A DNA stretch of 64,000 nucleotides from an uncultured Bartonella sp. (GTDB taxonomy: Bacteria > Pseudomonadota > Alphaproteobacteria > Rhizobiales > Rhizobiaceae): NCBI GenBank assembly GCA_946481695.1, contig CAMLON010000006.1, positions 1 to 64,000 on the forward strand, in the 5' to 3' direction. The notes beneath the pieces are model-generated. The model saw only the letters and a program-made list of their open reading frames with translations. It searched no databases and had not been told where the DNA came from. Made by a program: the position numbers and the translations under genes. Shown here in pieces: positions 47,849 to 56,682 of the stretch; positions within the stretch are counted from its first letter, which is position 1, and every line of letters begins with the position of its first letter.

Positions 47849-48340
47849 ATGGGCCGTTTCCAAAAACTTGCTCGCAATCCGCTTGCTATAGCATTTGTCT
47901 TATCGCTAACTCTCGCTGGCTGCGCCAAACACGGCCTGAATGATCCGAATGCGCTGGGACTGAACAACGCAAAACCGGGATCAGCGCAGGACTTTACAGT
48001 CAACGTTGGTGACCGCGTATTCTTTGATCTTGATTCATCCAGCATTCGTGCAGATGCCCAGCAGACATTGACCCGTCAGGCACAATGGTTGCAGCGTTAT
48101 CCGCAATACACCATCACTGTTGAAGGTCATGCCGACGAACGTGGTACACGCGAATACAATATTGCTCTTGGTCAGCGCCGTGCGGTTGCCGCACGTGACT
48201 ACCTGATCTCGCAAGGTGTTGCAGCCAACCGTATGCGGACAATTTCCTATGGTAAGGAACGTCCGGTTGCCGTTTGTGATGCTCCACAGTGCTGGAACCA
48301 GAACCGTCGCGCTGTTACAGTCTTGAACAACGCCCGCTGA
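47849..48340 (+). CDS. pal: Peptidoglycan-associated lipoprotein Pal
   Basis: 163-aa outer-membrane lipoprotein. Lipobox LTLAGCAK; OmpA-like peptidoglycan-binding domain with FFDLDSSSIRADAQ, TVEGHADERGTREYNIALGQRRA and ISYGKERPV. Binds peptidoglycan and TolB. Separated from tolB by a terminator and with its own terminator after it. Confidence 0.97.
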   Translation: MGRFQKLARNPLAIAFVLSLTLAGCAKHGLNDPNALGLNNAKPGSAQDFTVNVGDRVFFDLDSSSIRADAQQTLTRQAQWLQRYPQYTITVEGHADERGTREYNIALGQRRAVAARDYLISQGVAANRMRTISYGKERPVAVCDAPQCWNQNRRAVTVLNNAR

Positions 48341-48366
48341 TTTACATTTTTATTCCAATGTTAAAG

Positions 48367-48393
48367 ACGGCCCCCTCAAGGGCCGTTTTTTTG
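48367..48393 (+). terminator. Rho-independent terminator after pal
   Basis: ACGGCCC and GGGCCGT around CCTCAA, then seven T. Confidence 0.88.
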
Positions 48394-48461
48394 TGACAAA
48401 TTTCCGCCGAAGTTGCCTGATAACGTTTTTGGTGCGCGAACATAAATAAAAGGACAAAGCT

Positions 48462-49517
48462 ATGGGTTTTCTTTCATCCCCCCGTTTATTGACATGTTCG
48501 GTAAAACGTCTGGTTATCACAGCAGCTTTTATACCGGCATTGTCATTTGCCGCTCTCTCGCCCTGTTATAGTGCATCTGCCGATCAGGGAGGCTCGTCTT
48601 TTGCAAACGGGCTTTTTCCCTTTGGCAAGAAAAAAACCGTTGAAAGCCAGACGGTGCAAATGTCACCGCAACCCGATAGTCGGGTAACCGACCTTCAACA
48701 ACAGGTGCGTGAACTTACGGGGAAAGTTGAAGAACTCAATTTCATGGTTCTGCAAATGCAGGAGCAATTGCGACAATTGCAAGGAGGAGCGGCGGCAAAT
48801 CCTTCACAACAAACTGCTCAGGAACCGAAAAAACAGTCGCAAGCGGTGGAACCGCAATCGCCTTCATCTTCAACCAATGGCAAGCAGGAATTGCCAAGAA
48901 CGGCCACCTCGACTGAAAGTTCGGCAACACTTCCCGGTGTGGGAAGCGACAAAAGTGGCGAACAAAAAAATATAAATCCGCAGGAAGCGCCGAAAGATCT
49001 GGGATCTATCGAATTCGACAAAAACGGCAATATCCTCAACGGGAGTATCAACCAGAATGCGGTGGCAACAGCTTCGCAAGAACAAGCGGCCACCCAGGGG
49101 AACTCTGCTGCACCTGTCGCTCCACAGACGGCGAGTGCAAAAGAACTCTATGACATCGGTTATAAAAATATTCTTTCCGGTGATTATCGGACGGCTGAGG
49201 CCGATTTTCGAGCCTTTCAGGAGCGTTATCCGACAGATCCGCAAATTGCCGATGCCGGTTTCTGGCTTGGTGAATCACTTTTCGGGCAGAAGCGCTATCG
49301 TGAAGCGGCACAAGCCTATATTGATGTGCAACGCAATTACAAGGATTCACCGCGCGGACCGGAAAATCTTTTAAAACTTGGAATGAGCATGGCTCATCTT
49401 GATGAACAGAAAGTGGCTTGCGCAACCTTTGCCGAAGTGACAAAACGATACAAAACCGTAGATCCGGCAGTTTTAAAACGTGTCAAGGACGAGCAAAGTC
49501 GTAACAAGTGTCAGTAA
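48462..49517 (+). CDS. cpoB: Tol-Pal system protein CpoB/YbgF
   Basis: 351-aa periplasmic coordinator of peptidoglycan synthesis and constriction. Signal peptide, a trimerising coiled coil (DLQQQVRELTGKVEELNFM), a Gln/Ser-rich linker, then C-terminal TPR units (ELYDIGYKNILSGDYRTAEADF, AGFWLGESLFGQKRYREAAQAY, PENLLKLGMSMAHLD). Overlaps the tilS start by ten bases. Confidence 0.93.
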   Translation: MGFLSSPRLLTCSVKRLVITAAFIPALSFAALSPCYSASADQGGSSFANGLFPFGKKKTVESQTVQMSPQPDSRVTDLQQQVRELTGKVEELNFMVLQMQEQLRQLQGGAAANPSQQTAQEPKKQSQAVEPQSPSSSTNGKQELPRTATSTESSATLPGVGSDKSGEQKNINPQEAPKDLGSIEFDKNGNILNGSINQNAVATASQEQAATQGNSAAPVAPQTASAKELYDIGYKNILSGDYRTAEADFRAFQERYPTDPQIADAGFWLGESLFGQKRYREAAQAYIDVQRNYKDSPRGPENLLKLGMSMAHLDEQKVACATFAEVTKRYKTVDPAVLKRVKDEQSRNKCQ

Positions 49518-50845
49518 TAGATTTTAAACAACTCTTTCAGCCATCAGATTTCAAAAACTGTAAAATTGTCATTGCTGCTGTTTCAGGGGGCGGGGATTCG
49601 ACTTCGCTTCTGTTTCTTCTGCGCGATTATCTGAAACAACTTGAAGACGCACCCGAACTCCTTGCTGTCACAGTCGACCATCGTTTGCGTCCCGAATCCG
49701 CAGCCGAGGCGGAAGAAGTTGCCCGATTGTGCAAGCGTCTCGATGTTCGCCACGAGACCGTTTGTTGGGCAGATGCAAAACCGCAAACGGCTTTGTCTCA
49801 CGAAGCACGGATCGCCCGTTACGGCTTGCTTTTTTCGGAAGCTGAAAAAGTCGGGGCGAGCGTTATCATGACCGGTCACACATTGAACGATCAGGCCGAG
49901 ACATATGAAATGCGGTTGCATCGCGGTAGCCGTCGCGGACTTGCCTGTATGCCGCGTGAATCACTTCTGATGCGCAAAATACGCTTAATCCGGCCTCTCT
50001 TGGGGGTGAAACGGGAACAATTACGGGAATATCTGCGCTCTATCAAACAGGACTGGATCGACGACCCGACGAATGAAAACCCGCATTATGAGCGGGTGCG
50101 AATCCGTCAACGTTTGAAAGACGAGGATGTTGATATTATCGCCAAAAAAGTCGAAGAGGCAGCCATTTTCAGACGTGACGAGAACAAAGCCGCAGTTGAA
50201 TTGATTGCCAAACTCGATATGAAGATGCAACATGCTTTATGTACGATCAGCAATGTATCAGATGAACAATTGAATGACCCCCGATTTCCTTTTGTCATGG
50301 GTGTTCTTGCCTCAATTATTGGTGGTTCGCAGGCTCTTGCAAGTGATTCACAAGTCGATTTTTTGAAAAAACAATTGGTGAAGAAACGCACGTCACTTTA
50401 TCATTTTACGTTGCTTGGAACAGTCATCGAAATCAATGGTAAAACGATCAGGCTATGGCGCGAGGCGAGAAACCAGACGGCAAGTGTCGCCGGTCCACAA
50501 TCTTCCATTATCTGGGATGGGCGCTACCGTGTTGATAACCGGTCGAATAATGCAGTCAGGGTAAATGTTCCCTCGGTTTGCGATATAAAGGCTGTCGCTG
50601 AAGAACAGAATATAAGCAGCCGTTCAATCCATTTTCTTTCATTGCAAACAGCATTGGCAATTTTCAGCCGGTCGGGAATCGATATTCCGGCGCTTACCGG
50701 AAAACTTGTTCACGCCGAAAATTTGACTTGCAAAAGATTTATGCGGCCGTTCGGGTGGCTTATATCATCGGACGATTACTCGCTTTTCAATATATTAAGC
50801 CCGTTTTTTGAAATGACATTGTCAACATCGCGGGAAAATGACTAA
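49508..50845 (+). CDS. tilS: tRNA(Ile)-lysidine synthase
   Basis: Modifies C34 of the AUA-reading tRNA(Ile) to lysidine. The PP-loop SGGGDSTSL is near residue 27; TGHTLNDQAET and RIRQRLKDE are also typical. 445 aa, including a C-terminal domain. The only sensible start is the GTG at 49508 inside the end of cpoB, implying translational coupling; no later ATG keeps the PP-loop. Confidence 0.93.
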   Translation: MSVIDFKQLFQPSDFKNCKIVIAAVSGGGDSTSLLFLLRDYLKQLEDAPELLAVTVDHRLRPESAAEAEEVARLCKRLDVRHETVCWADAKPQTALSHEARIARYGLLFSEAEKVGASVIMTGHTLNDQAETYEMRLHRGSRRGLACMPRESLLMRKIRLIRPLLGVKREQLREYLRSIKQDWIDDPTNENPHYERVRIRQRLKDEDVDIIAKKVEEAAIFRRDENKAAVELIAKLDMKMQHALCTISNVSDEQLNDPRFPFVMGVLASIIGGSQALASDSQVDFLKKQLVKKRTSLYHFTLLGTVIEINGKTIRLWREARNQTASVAGPQSSIIWDGRYRVDNRSNNAVRVNVPSVCDIKAVAEEQNISSRSIHFLSLQTALAIFSRSGIDIPALTGKLVHAENLTCKRFMRPFGWLISSDDYSLFNILSPFFEMTLSTSREND

Positions 50846-50882
50846 AAAGCCGGATGAATTATGATGAAAGGTGATCTTCAAC

Positions 50883-50910
50883 CTTGGCAAGGCAACTTCA
50901 AGCACATATG
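50883..50910 (+). promoter_or_regulatory. Possible RpoH-type promoter of ftsH
   Basis: CTTGGC, 16 bases, CATATG: resembles alphaproteobacterial heat-shock promoters (CTTGAA-like -35, C-rich/ATAT -10). It would place the transcript start about 40 bases upstream of the ftsH ATG. FtsH is a known sigma-32 target in E. coli; here it is inference from a degenerate match. Confidence 0.3.
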
Positions 50911-50958
50911 TTACATTAAAATTATCTGACAGAGCGTAATAGATCGAGTGGACCTAAT

Positions 50959-53100
50959 ATGAATCCAAATTATCGTTCCTTCCTGATATGGGGGATCATT
51001 GCACTCTTGCTGATTACTTTGTTTTCGTTTTTTAACGGGAATAGTCAGCAAGCTGGCACAGGAGAGATTACTTATTCAGATTTTCTGAAGCGGGTTGATA
51101 ATAAAGAAATCAAAACCGTCACGATTCAAGGACAACGTTTGACCGGTATCACAACCGATAACCGGACCGTCCTTTCTTTCGCTCCTAATGATCCCGGTCT
51201 TGTCGATCGTCTTGAAAGCAAGAACGTCAATGTCCGGGCGCAACCGGAAAGCACGGGAAACAGCACATTCATGAATTTGCTTTTCTCGCTTTTACCCGTT
51301 GTTATCCTGATTGGTGTGTGGATCTTCTTCATGCGCCAGATGCAAGGCGGTTCACGCGGCGCTATGGGGTTCGGCAAATCGAAAGCAAAACTGCTGACAG
51401 AAGCCCATGGTCGCGTAACATTCAAGGATGTCGCGGGTGTTGATGAAGCCAAACAGGATCTACAGGAAATTGTCGAATTTTTGCGCGAACCACAAAAGTT
51501 CCAGCGTCTTGGCGGCCGTATCCCGCGGGGTGTTTTGCTTGTTGGCCCGCCGGGAACCGGTAAAACATTGCTCGCCCGTTCTGTTGCCGGTGAAGCCAAT
51601 GTGCCGTTCTTCACAATTTCCGGTTCGGATTTTGTCGAAATGTTTGTTGGTGTTGGTGCAAGCCGCGTTCGCGACATGTTCGAGCAGGCAAAAAAGAATG
51701 CGCCATGTATCATTTTCATTGATGAGATTGATGCCGTTGGCCGTCATCGCGGTGCCGGTTTCGGCGGTGGCAATGATGAACGTGAACAGACTTTGAACCA
51801 GCTTCTTGTCGAGATGGACGGGTTCGAGCCGAATGAAAGCATTATTCTGATTGCCGCAACCAACCGTCCCGATGTGCTTGATCCGGCATTGTTGCGTCCG
51901 GGGCGTTTTGACCGGCAGGTGGTTGTTCCTAATCCCGATGTTGCAGGGCGTGAGGAAATTCTTAAAGTCCATGTTCGCAATGTGCCTTTGGCGCCCAATG
52001 TCGATTTGAAGATTGTGGCGCGCGGCACACCCGGATTTTCCGGTGCCGATTTGATGAACCTTGTCAATGAAGCGGCACTTATGGCAGCACGGCGCGACAA
52101 ACGTCTGGTCACCATGCAGGAATTCGAGGATGCCAAAGACAAAGTCATGATGGGGGCAGAACGCCATTCCGCCATGACACCGGCAGAAAAAGAGCTGACA
52201 GCTTTTCACGAAGCCGGACATGCCATTATTGCTATCAATATGCCGGCAGCCGATCCCGTGCACAAAGCAACGATTGTCCCGCGTGGTCGCGCACTCGGCA
52301 TGGTTATGCAATTGCCGGAAGGTGACAAATATTCGATGAGCTACCGCTACATGATTTCGCGTCTGGCAATCATGATGGGTGGCCGTGTTGCCGAAGAATT
52401 GAAGTTCGGCAAGGATAACATCACTTCCGGCGCGTCTTCCGACATTGAACAGGCAACGAAACTTGCCCGTGCTATGGTCACACGTTGGGGCTTCTCCGAT
52501 GAACTCGGCAAGGTTACTTATGGCGAAAGTCAGGAAGATATGTATCAGGGAGGCGGGCGTAACCAGCAAGTTTCGGAAGAAACTGCAAGGGTGATTGATT
52601 CCGAGATACGCCGCCTTATCGACGAAGCCTATCAGACGGCCAAACAAACCTTGACCTCGAAAAAGAAACAATGGGTTGCACTTGCCGAAGGCTTGCTTGA
52701 ATACGAAACTCTTACAGGAGCCGAAATTCAGGAAGTTATTAACGGCAAACCGCCTTCACGGGATATGGGCAAGGATTCGCCGACACCGCATGTCTCGAGT
52801 GTTCCGAAAGCCGGGAAAACGCCCGAAAAACCTAAAACCGACCAGTCGAAGTCGGTTGTTGTAAGGGCAAAAGCGGCTTCTCAACCGGCTGATGAAGCCG
52901 ATAAAAAGTCTGAAACTTCCGAAAAGCCGGAAATCGAAAAAAAGACAACTGAAAAAAAAGCAGCCGAAAAAAAGCCGAAAAGGACAAGAAAGGCGACAAA
53001 AACTTCGCCATCGCAAAAGTCCGAAAAACCGGTAACGGAAAGTAAAAAATCGGCAAAGGAAGAAACCGTCACCGATCATGGTGATGATAAAAAGGCCTGA
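50959..53100 (+). CDS. ftsH: ATP-dependent zinc metalloprotease FtsH
   Basis: Membrane-bound AAA+ protease. Two membrane helices (about residues 9-26 and 105-125) bracket a periplasmic domain; Walker A GPPGTGKT at 196-203, Walker [16 protein letters not shown] with the SRH region [18 protein letters not shown], and the zinc motif HEAGH at 417-421. 713 aa, longer than the E. coli protein (644 aa), because of a Lys/Glu/Pro-rich tail of roughly 110 residues after GKPPSRD. GGACC-like leader; own terminator. Confidence 0.96.
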   Translation: MNPNYRSFLIWGIIALLLITLFSFFNGNSQQAGTGEITYSDFLKRVDNKEIKTVTIQGQRLTGITTDNRTVLSFAPNDPGLVDRLESKNVNVRAQPESTGNSTFMNLLFSLLPVVILIGVWIFFMRQMQGGSRGAMGFGKSKAKLLTEAHGRVTFKDVAGVDEAKQDLQEIVEFLREPQKFQRLGGRIPRGVLLVGPPGTGKTLLARSVAGEANVPFFTISGSDFVEMFVGVGASRVRDMFEQAKKNAPCIIFIDEIDAVGRHRGAGFGGGNDEREQTLNQLLVEMDGFEPNESIILIAATNRPDVLDPALLRPGRFDRQVVVPNPDVAGREEILKVHVRNVPLAPNVDLKIVARGTPGFSGADLMNLVNEAALMAARRDKRLVTMQEFEDAKDKVMMGAERHSAMTPAEKELTAFHEAGHAIIAINMPAADPVHKATIVPRGRALGMVMQLPEGDKYSMSYRYMISRLAIMMGGRVAEELKFGKDNITSGASSDIEQATKLARAMVTRWGFSDELGKVTYGESQEDMYQGGGRNQQVSEETARVIDSEIRRLIDEAYQTAKQTLTSKKKQWVALAEGLLEYETLTGAEIQEVINGKPPSRDMGKDSPTPHVSSVPKAGKTPEKPKTDQSKSVVVRAKAASQPADEADKKSETSEKPEIEKKTTEKKAAEKKPKRTRKATKTSPSQKSEKPVTESKKSAKEETVTDHGDDKKA

Positions 53101-53119
53101 ATTCCGGTTCAAAAAATCT

Positions 53120-53154
53120 GAAGCGGCTTGATACGCTCAAGCCGCTTTTATTTT
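53120..53154 (+). terminator. Rho-independent terminator after ftsH
   Basis: AGCGGCTTG (53122-53130) pairs with CAAGCCGCT (53138-53146), followed by TTTATTTTG. Confidence 0.88.
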
Positions 53155-53288
53155 GTTCAAACATATGAATGTTAACCGTGTCGTGATAATTCGCGCCATG
53201 AAGGCCTTCATTGATGCGGTCGACGGTTGGTTTTCTGCTTAAAAATTGTTAGTTGGAACATTGAAAATTGTAGTATGAATGGCCGGCA

Positions 53289-53352
53289 GAATTTTATCGA
53301 AATTTGAATTGATCGAAATTTGAATTTTATCGAACACGGAATTTTATCGAAA
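53289..53352 (+). repeat. About 17-bp tandem repeat, four copies, abutting the glmM ribosome-binding site
   Basis: GAATTTTATCGAA-type units start at 53289, 53306 (variant GAATTGATCGAA), 53322 and 53339, at 16 to 17 base spacing. The last ends at the AAAAGGAA Shine-Dalgarno of glmM. Confidence 0.88.
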
Positions 53353-53364
53353 AAGGAAAATATA

Positions 53365-54717
53365 ATGGCGTTTAAATATTTCGGTACCGATGGAATAAGG
53401 GGGAAAGCCAATACATTTCCGATGACCGCAGATGTGGCTATGAAAGTCGGTATGGCGGTAGGTATTCTTTTTCGCAGTCAGGGGCGGCCGGGAAGAGTTG
53501 TTATCGGCAAAGATACACGCCTGTCGGGCTATATGCTGGAAAATGCTATGGTTGCAGGTTTTACGGCAAGCGGCATGGAAGTGTTTCTTTTGGGGCCAAT
53601 TCCCACACCAGCCGTCGCAATGCTTTGCCGTTCGCTGCGTGCCGATGTCGGCGTTATGATTTCGGCCTCCCATAATCCTTTTTTCGATAACGGTATAAAA
53701 TTGTTCGGTCCGGACGGTTTTAAACTTTCCGACGAAATCGAGATGAAAATCGAAAAACTCATTGAAAGCGACATGACCAACGAGCTTGCGGGACAGTCGC
53801 AAATCGGTCGGGCAAAGCGCGTTGAAGGTGATATTTATCGTTATATCGAGTTTGCCAAACGCACATTGCCGCGTGATGTCCGATTGGACGGTATGCGTAT
53901 TGTTGTCGATTGTGCCAATGGTGCGGCCTATAAAGCAGCACCGCTTGCGCTGTGGGAGCTTGGTGCGGAAGTTGTCACATTGAGCGATAAGCCGACAGGC
54001 ACAAATATCAACGAAGATTGCGGTTCGACCCACCCGATTGCTTTGATGCGCAAGGTTCATGAAGTGAGAGCGGATGCGGGAATCGCACTTGATGGCGATG
54101 GCGACCGCGTGGTGATGGTTGACGAAACCGGAGCCATTATCGACGGTGACCAGTTGATGGCCGTTGTTGCCGAACGGTGGCTGGAAAATGGTCTTTTACG
54201 TGGTGGCGGTATCGTTGCAACAGTCATGTCCAATCTCGGACTTGAACGTTTTCTCGGTCAAAAAGGTCTGACCATGGCAAGAACCAAGGTTGGCGACCGG
54301 TATGTGGTTGAATATATGCGTCAGCATGGTTTCAATGTCGGTGGCGAACAATCGGGTCATATTGTGCTATCCGATTACGGGACGACCGGCGATGGTCTGG
54401 TGACATCGTTACAAATTCTGGGATGTGCAAAAGAATCACAAAAGCCGATGAGCGAGCTTTGTCACCGCTTCGAGCCGGTGCCGCAAGTCTTGAAGAATGT
54501 CCGCTTTTCCGAAGGCAAACCGCTTGAAGATGCCCACGTCAAAGATGTTATCAAAAACGCTGAAAAACGTTTGGGAAAAAATGGTCGACTGGTTATTCGC
54601 CCGTCGGGAACCGAGCCTCTCATTCGTGTTATGGCGGAAGGTGATGATGAACGTTTGATCGGAAATGTGGTTGACGAGATCGTCGAGGCGCTAAAAAAGG
54701 TAAGAGACGCCATCTGA
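53365..54717 (+). CDS. glmM: Phosphoglucosamine mutase
   Basis: Converts glucosamine-6-phosphate to glucosamine-1-phosphate for peptidoglycan and LPS. Phosphoserine 102 in MISASHNP, Mg loop [12 protein letters not shown], sugar-binding GGEQSGHIV and phosphate-binding [12 protein letters not shown]. 450 aa from ATG 53365 ([13 protein letters not shown]); the frame opens upstream inside the tandem repeat, but the Shine-Dalgarno at 53353-53358 supports this start. Confidence 0.96.
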   Translation: MAFKYFGTDGIRGKANTFPMTADVAMKVGMAVGILFRSQGRPGRVVIGKDTRLSGYMLENAMVAGFTASGMEVFLLGPIPTPAVAMLCRSLRADVGVMISASHNPFFDNGIKLFGPDGFKLSDEIEMKIEKLIESDMTNELAGQSQIGRAKRVEGDIYRYIEFAKRTLPRDVRLDGMRIVVDCANGAAYKAAPLALWELGAEVVTLSDKPTGTNINEDCGSTHPIALMRKVHEVRADAGIALDGDGDRVVMVDETGAIIDGDQLMAVVAERWLENGLLRGGGIVATVMSNLGLERFLGQKGLTMARTKVGDRYVVEYMRQHGFNVGGEQSGHIVLSDYGTTGDGLVTSLQILGCAKESQKPMSELCHRFEPVPQVLKNVRFSEGKPLEDAHVKDVIKNAEKRLGKNGRLVIRPSGTEPLIRVMAEGDDERLIGNVVDEIVEALKKVRDAI

Positions 54718-54725
54718 CAAGTGCC

Positions 54726-54739
54726 CGAACTATAGTTCG
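54726..54739. other. 14-bp perfect palindrome after glmM
   Basis: CGAACTATAGTTCG, nine bases after the glmM stop and before its terminator. Could be a protein-binding site or a chance palindrome. Confidence 0.4.
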
Positions 54740-54767
54740 AGCGCAAATAGACTTTTCGTTTTTTTGA

Positions 54768-54797
54768 AAAGCAGCCTGAAAATGGCTGCTTTTTTTA
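54768..54797 (+). terminator. Rho-independent terminator after glmM
   Basis: AGCAGCC (54770-54776) and GGCTGCT (54784-54790) followed by TTTTTTA. Confidence 0.86.
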
Positions 54798-54853
54798 TGC
54801 CTGTTCCGGCTTTGAATAGCTTTTTGGTTATGGAAAATAGATAGTTAAAATTT

Positions 54854-54874
54854 ATGGTTAAGAACGTCTTAACC
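54854..54874. promoter_or_regulatory. Putative CtrA-binding site upstream of the OMP gene
   Basis: TTAA at 54858-54861, seven bases, TTAAC at 54869-54873. Read on the minus strand it is TTAA-N7-TTAACCAT, combining the full and half-site consensus. It is nearly symmetric (GGTTAAG/CTTAACC) and lies about 62 bases before the ATG. Confidence 0.65.
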
Positions 54875-54934
54875 AATCATGTTTAAAAAGCTTCACAAGA
54901 TGATGGCATTTGCGTCTTGTTTAGAGGCTTGAGA

Positions 54935-55663
54935 ATGAAATTTTGCTTTGCATTTATTGGAGCATTGTCGGCACTTGGTTCAAATCAGGCGCTGGCCAAT
55001 GACATCGACCTTGACAAGGTTCCCGAAATTGCCATCACAACCGAAAACATTCCCTTTTATGCAAAAGCATATGCCGGTGTCAGCCTCGGCGACATCCATA
55101 AATTCGACAGATTCGATTCGGGCGATGCAAGTGCCGATTATCACTGGAAAAACAAAGGTGATATGGATAACGCCTTTCTTGGCGGGGTCGGTCTGGGCTA
55201 TCGTCTCAATGATATTGTCCGCCTTGACGGGACGATCGAATATCGTGCCAAAAATACAATCACTGCGAAGGATCGCGATTTCGATACAACAAGAAAATAT
55301 GAAGGTGATATATCTTCAACCGTATTCATGGCGAATGCTTATGTCGACCTTGTAACCTATCATGATGTTACGCCCTATATCGGGGCAGGCCTCGGAGCAA
55401 GTGCCAATCGTGTCAGCGACTTCGAGGTGGATAACGGTAGACAAACCTATGAGGCAGCCGCAAAAACCGAATGGGATTTTGCTTTTGCAATCCATGCAGG
55501 CATAGGTGTGAAACTTTCCCCTCGTGTTATATTCGACATCGGTTATAGCTATAGCGATCTGGGCGACGCAAAAACTGCCGGTATTTCGGAAAACGGCGCT
55601 CTCAAGCTCGACCATCTGACATCACATGATGTAAAAGTGGGTATAAGATACGCTTTCAAATAA
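54935..55663 (+). CDS. Outer-membrane beta-barrel protein (Omp25-like/OmpA-like barrel)
   Basis: 242-aa small barrel protein. Signal peptide (FCFAFIGALSALGSNQALA), then eight likely beta strands with aromatic belts (YAGVSLGDIHKF, AFLGGVGLGYRL, VTPYIGAGLGASANRV, IHAGIGVKLSPRVIFDIGYSYSDLG) and a C-terminal YAFK ending close to the barrel signature. Porin-family/Omp25 relatives are major surface proteins in Brucella and Bartonella. ATG 54935 has AGAGG at 54923-54927; a TTG at 54917 opens the frame. Confidence 0.87.
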   Translation: MKFCFAFIGALSALGSNQALANDIDLDKVPEIAITTENIPFYAKAYAGVSLGDIHKFDRFDSGDASADYHWKNKGDMDNAFLGGVGLGYRLNDIVRLDGTIEYRAKNTITAKDRDFDTTRKYEGDISSTVFMANAYVDLVTYHDVTPYIGAGLGASANRVSDFEVDNGRQTYEAAAKTEWDFAFAIHAGIGVKLSPRVIFDIGYSYSDLGDAKTAGISENGALKLDHLTSHDVKVGIRYAFK

Positions 55664-55689
55664 TCAATTGTAACTACTTGCGAAAAGAC

Positions 55690-55718
55690 AAAAACCGGTT
55701 GGAACACAACCGGTTTTT
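55690..55718. terminator. Bidirectional terminator between the OMP and holin-like genes
   Basis: AACCGGTTG and CAACCGGTT around GAACA, flanked by A and T runs on both sides, between two convergent genes. Confidence 0.87.
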
Positions 55719-55745
55719 TAAAATTTCATCCCTTGAATACGGATT

Positions 55746-56183
55746 TTACGACTTCCGGTTGTTATCCTTGTTCCAGAACATCAATGCTGCCAATCCGATA
55801 AGGGGAATTGCAAGAGTAAGCGTCTTTTTGTTTTTCAATATGGCAGGAACGGCAGCAACAAGAGATGCCGCCACAAGGTTGAACCGCTCGTCATTCATCT
55901 GTTCTTCATAGATTTTTCGTCTTTTGGCTGAAACAGACCGGCCGATTAAAAAACCGGCAAGCGCCACAATGAGCCAAAAGGCAAAAATAATCGTTGCCGA
56001 CAAGATCGGAGAGACCACCCATGTAAGGGCAATAAATGCTATGACGCACAGGAATATCACCGCGAAAAACAGTGACAAACCGATCAGTAAATAACAAATT
56101 GCCTGATTACGCGTTGATTTGACTGCCGTTTTCACGCTGCCATTTGCCAAACCGCCAATAAGCGGCGCGATAAGCCGCAACAT
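55746..56183 (-). CDS. Phage holin family / DUF1469-like membrane protein
   Basis: 145 aa with two strong hydrophobic helices (YLLIGLSLFFAVIFLCVIAFIAL, IIFAFWLIVALAGFLIG) and a third near the C-terminus; resembles the Phage_holin_3_6/DUF1469 group of small membrane proteins that often follow DUF883 genes. It is unlikely to be a lysis holin, as no phage genes are near. Four bases after the DUF883 gene. Confidence 0.75.
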   Translation of the reverse strand: MLRLIAPLIGGLANGSVKTAVKSTRNQAICYLLIGLSLFFAVIFLCVIAFIALTWVVSPILSATIIFAFWLIVALAGFLIGRSVSAKRRKIYEEQMNDERFNLVAASLVAAVPAILKNKKTLTLAIPLIGLAALMFWNKDNNRKS

Positions 56184-56186
56184 ATT

Positions 56187-56498
56187 TTAACGCCGCATCA
56201 ACAGAGCAAGAATAAAACCGACACCTGCGGCTGCGGCAAGGCTTGCAATCGGTTTTTCGCGTATGCAATTGCACAATTGTCCTTGCACATCGCCAATCTT
56301 TTCTTTTGCCTGCGAGATCGCTTCCTCACCATTTTCTTTCGCCGATGCATAAAGCTTTTCGGCTTTGCCTTTTGCGGCTGTCAGTTTTTCGGAACCCAGA
56401 TCATTCAATGTGGAATGAATATTGGAAACCTCTTTTTTCAACTGTTCAAATTGTTCCTGGAGACTTTTTTCGGTTGGTGTCGCATTTTCCTTAGGCAT
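56187..56498 (-). CDS. DUF883 (ElaB/YqjD-like) membrane-anchored protein
   Basis: 103 aa: a long amphipathic helix (LQEQFEQLKKEVSNIHSTLN, AAKGKAEKLYASAKENGEEA) and a C-terminal single membrane anchor ending in RR, the layout of YqjD/ElaB, which tether ribosomes to the membrane in stationary-phase E. coli. Operon with the holin-like gene. Confidence 0.83.
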   Translation of the reverse strand: MPKENATPTEKSLQEQFEQLKKEVSNIHSTLNDLGSEKLTAAKGKAEKLYASAKENGEEAISQAKEKIGDVQGQLCNCIREKPIASLAAAAGVGFILALLMRR

Positions 56499-56682
56499 AT
56501 CGTCTTCTCCTGCTTTAAGAATGAATGACCGTACGAAATTTTCGGACGATGTACTTTAATTACATAGTTATTATGTTTGTTTTTTCCACTTTTTTCGCAA
56601 AAGTCTGCAACAATAAACTGTAAATGGAAATAAAAATCTGAAACAAAAGAAACGGGAAACAGATTTTTCGGGGAGGTCATAA

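Noticed and set aside
55746..56183. Phage lysis holin
   Set aside because: The fold class is named after holins, but the gene sits with a DUF883 gene and there are no phage genes around, so it is a housekeeping membrane protein.
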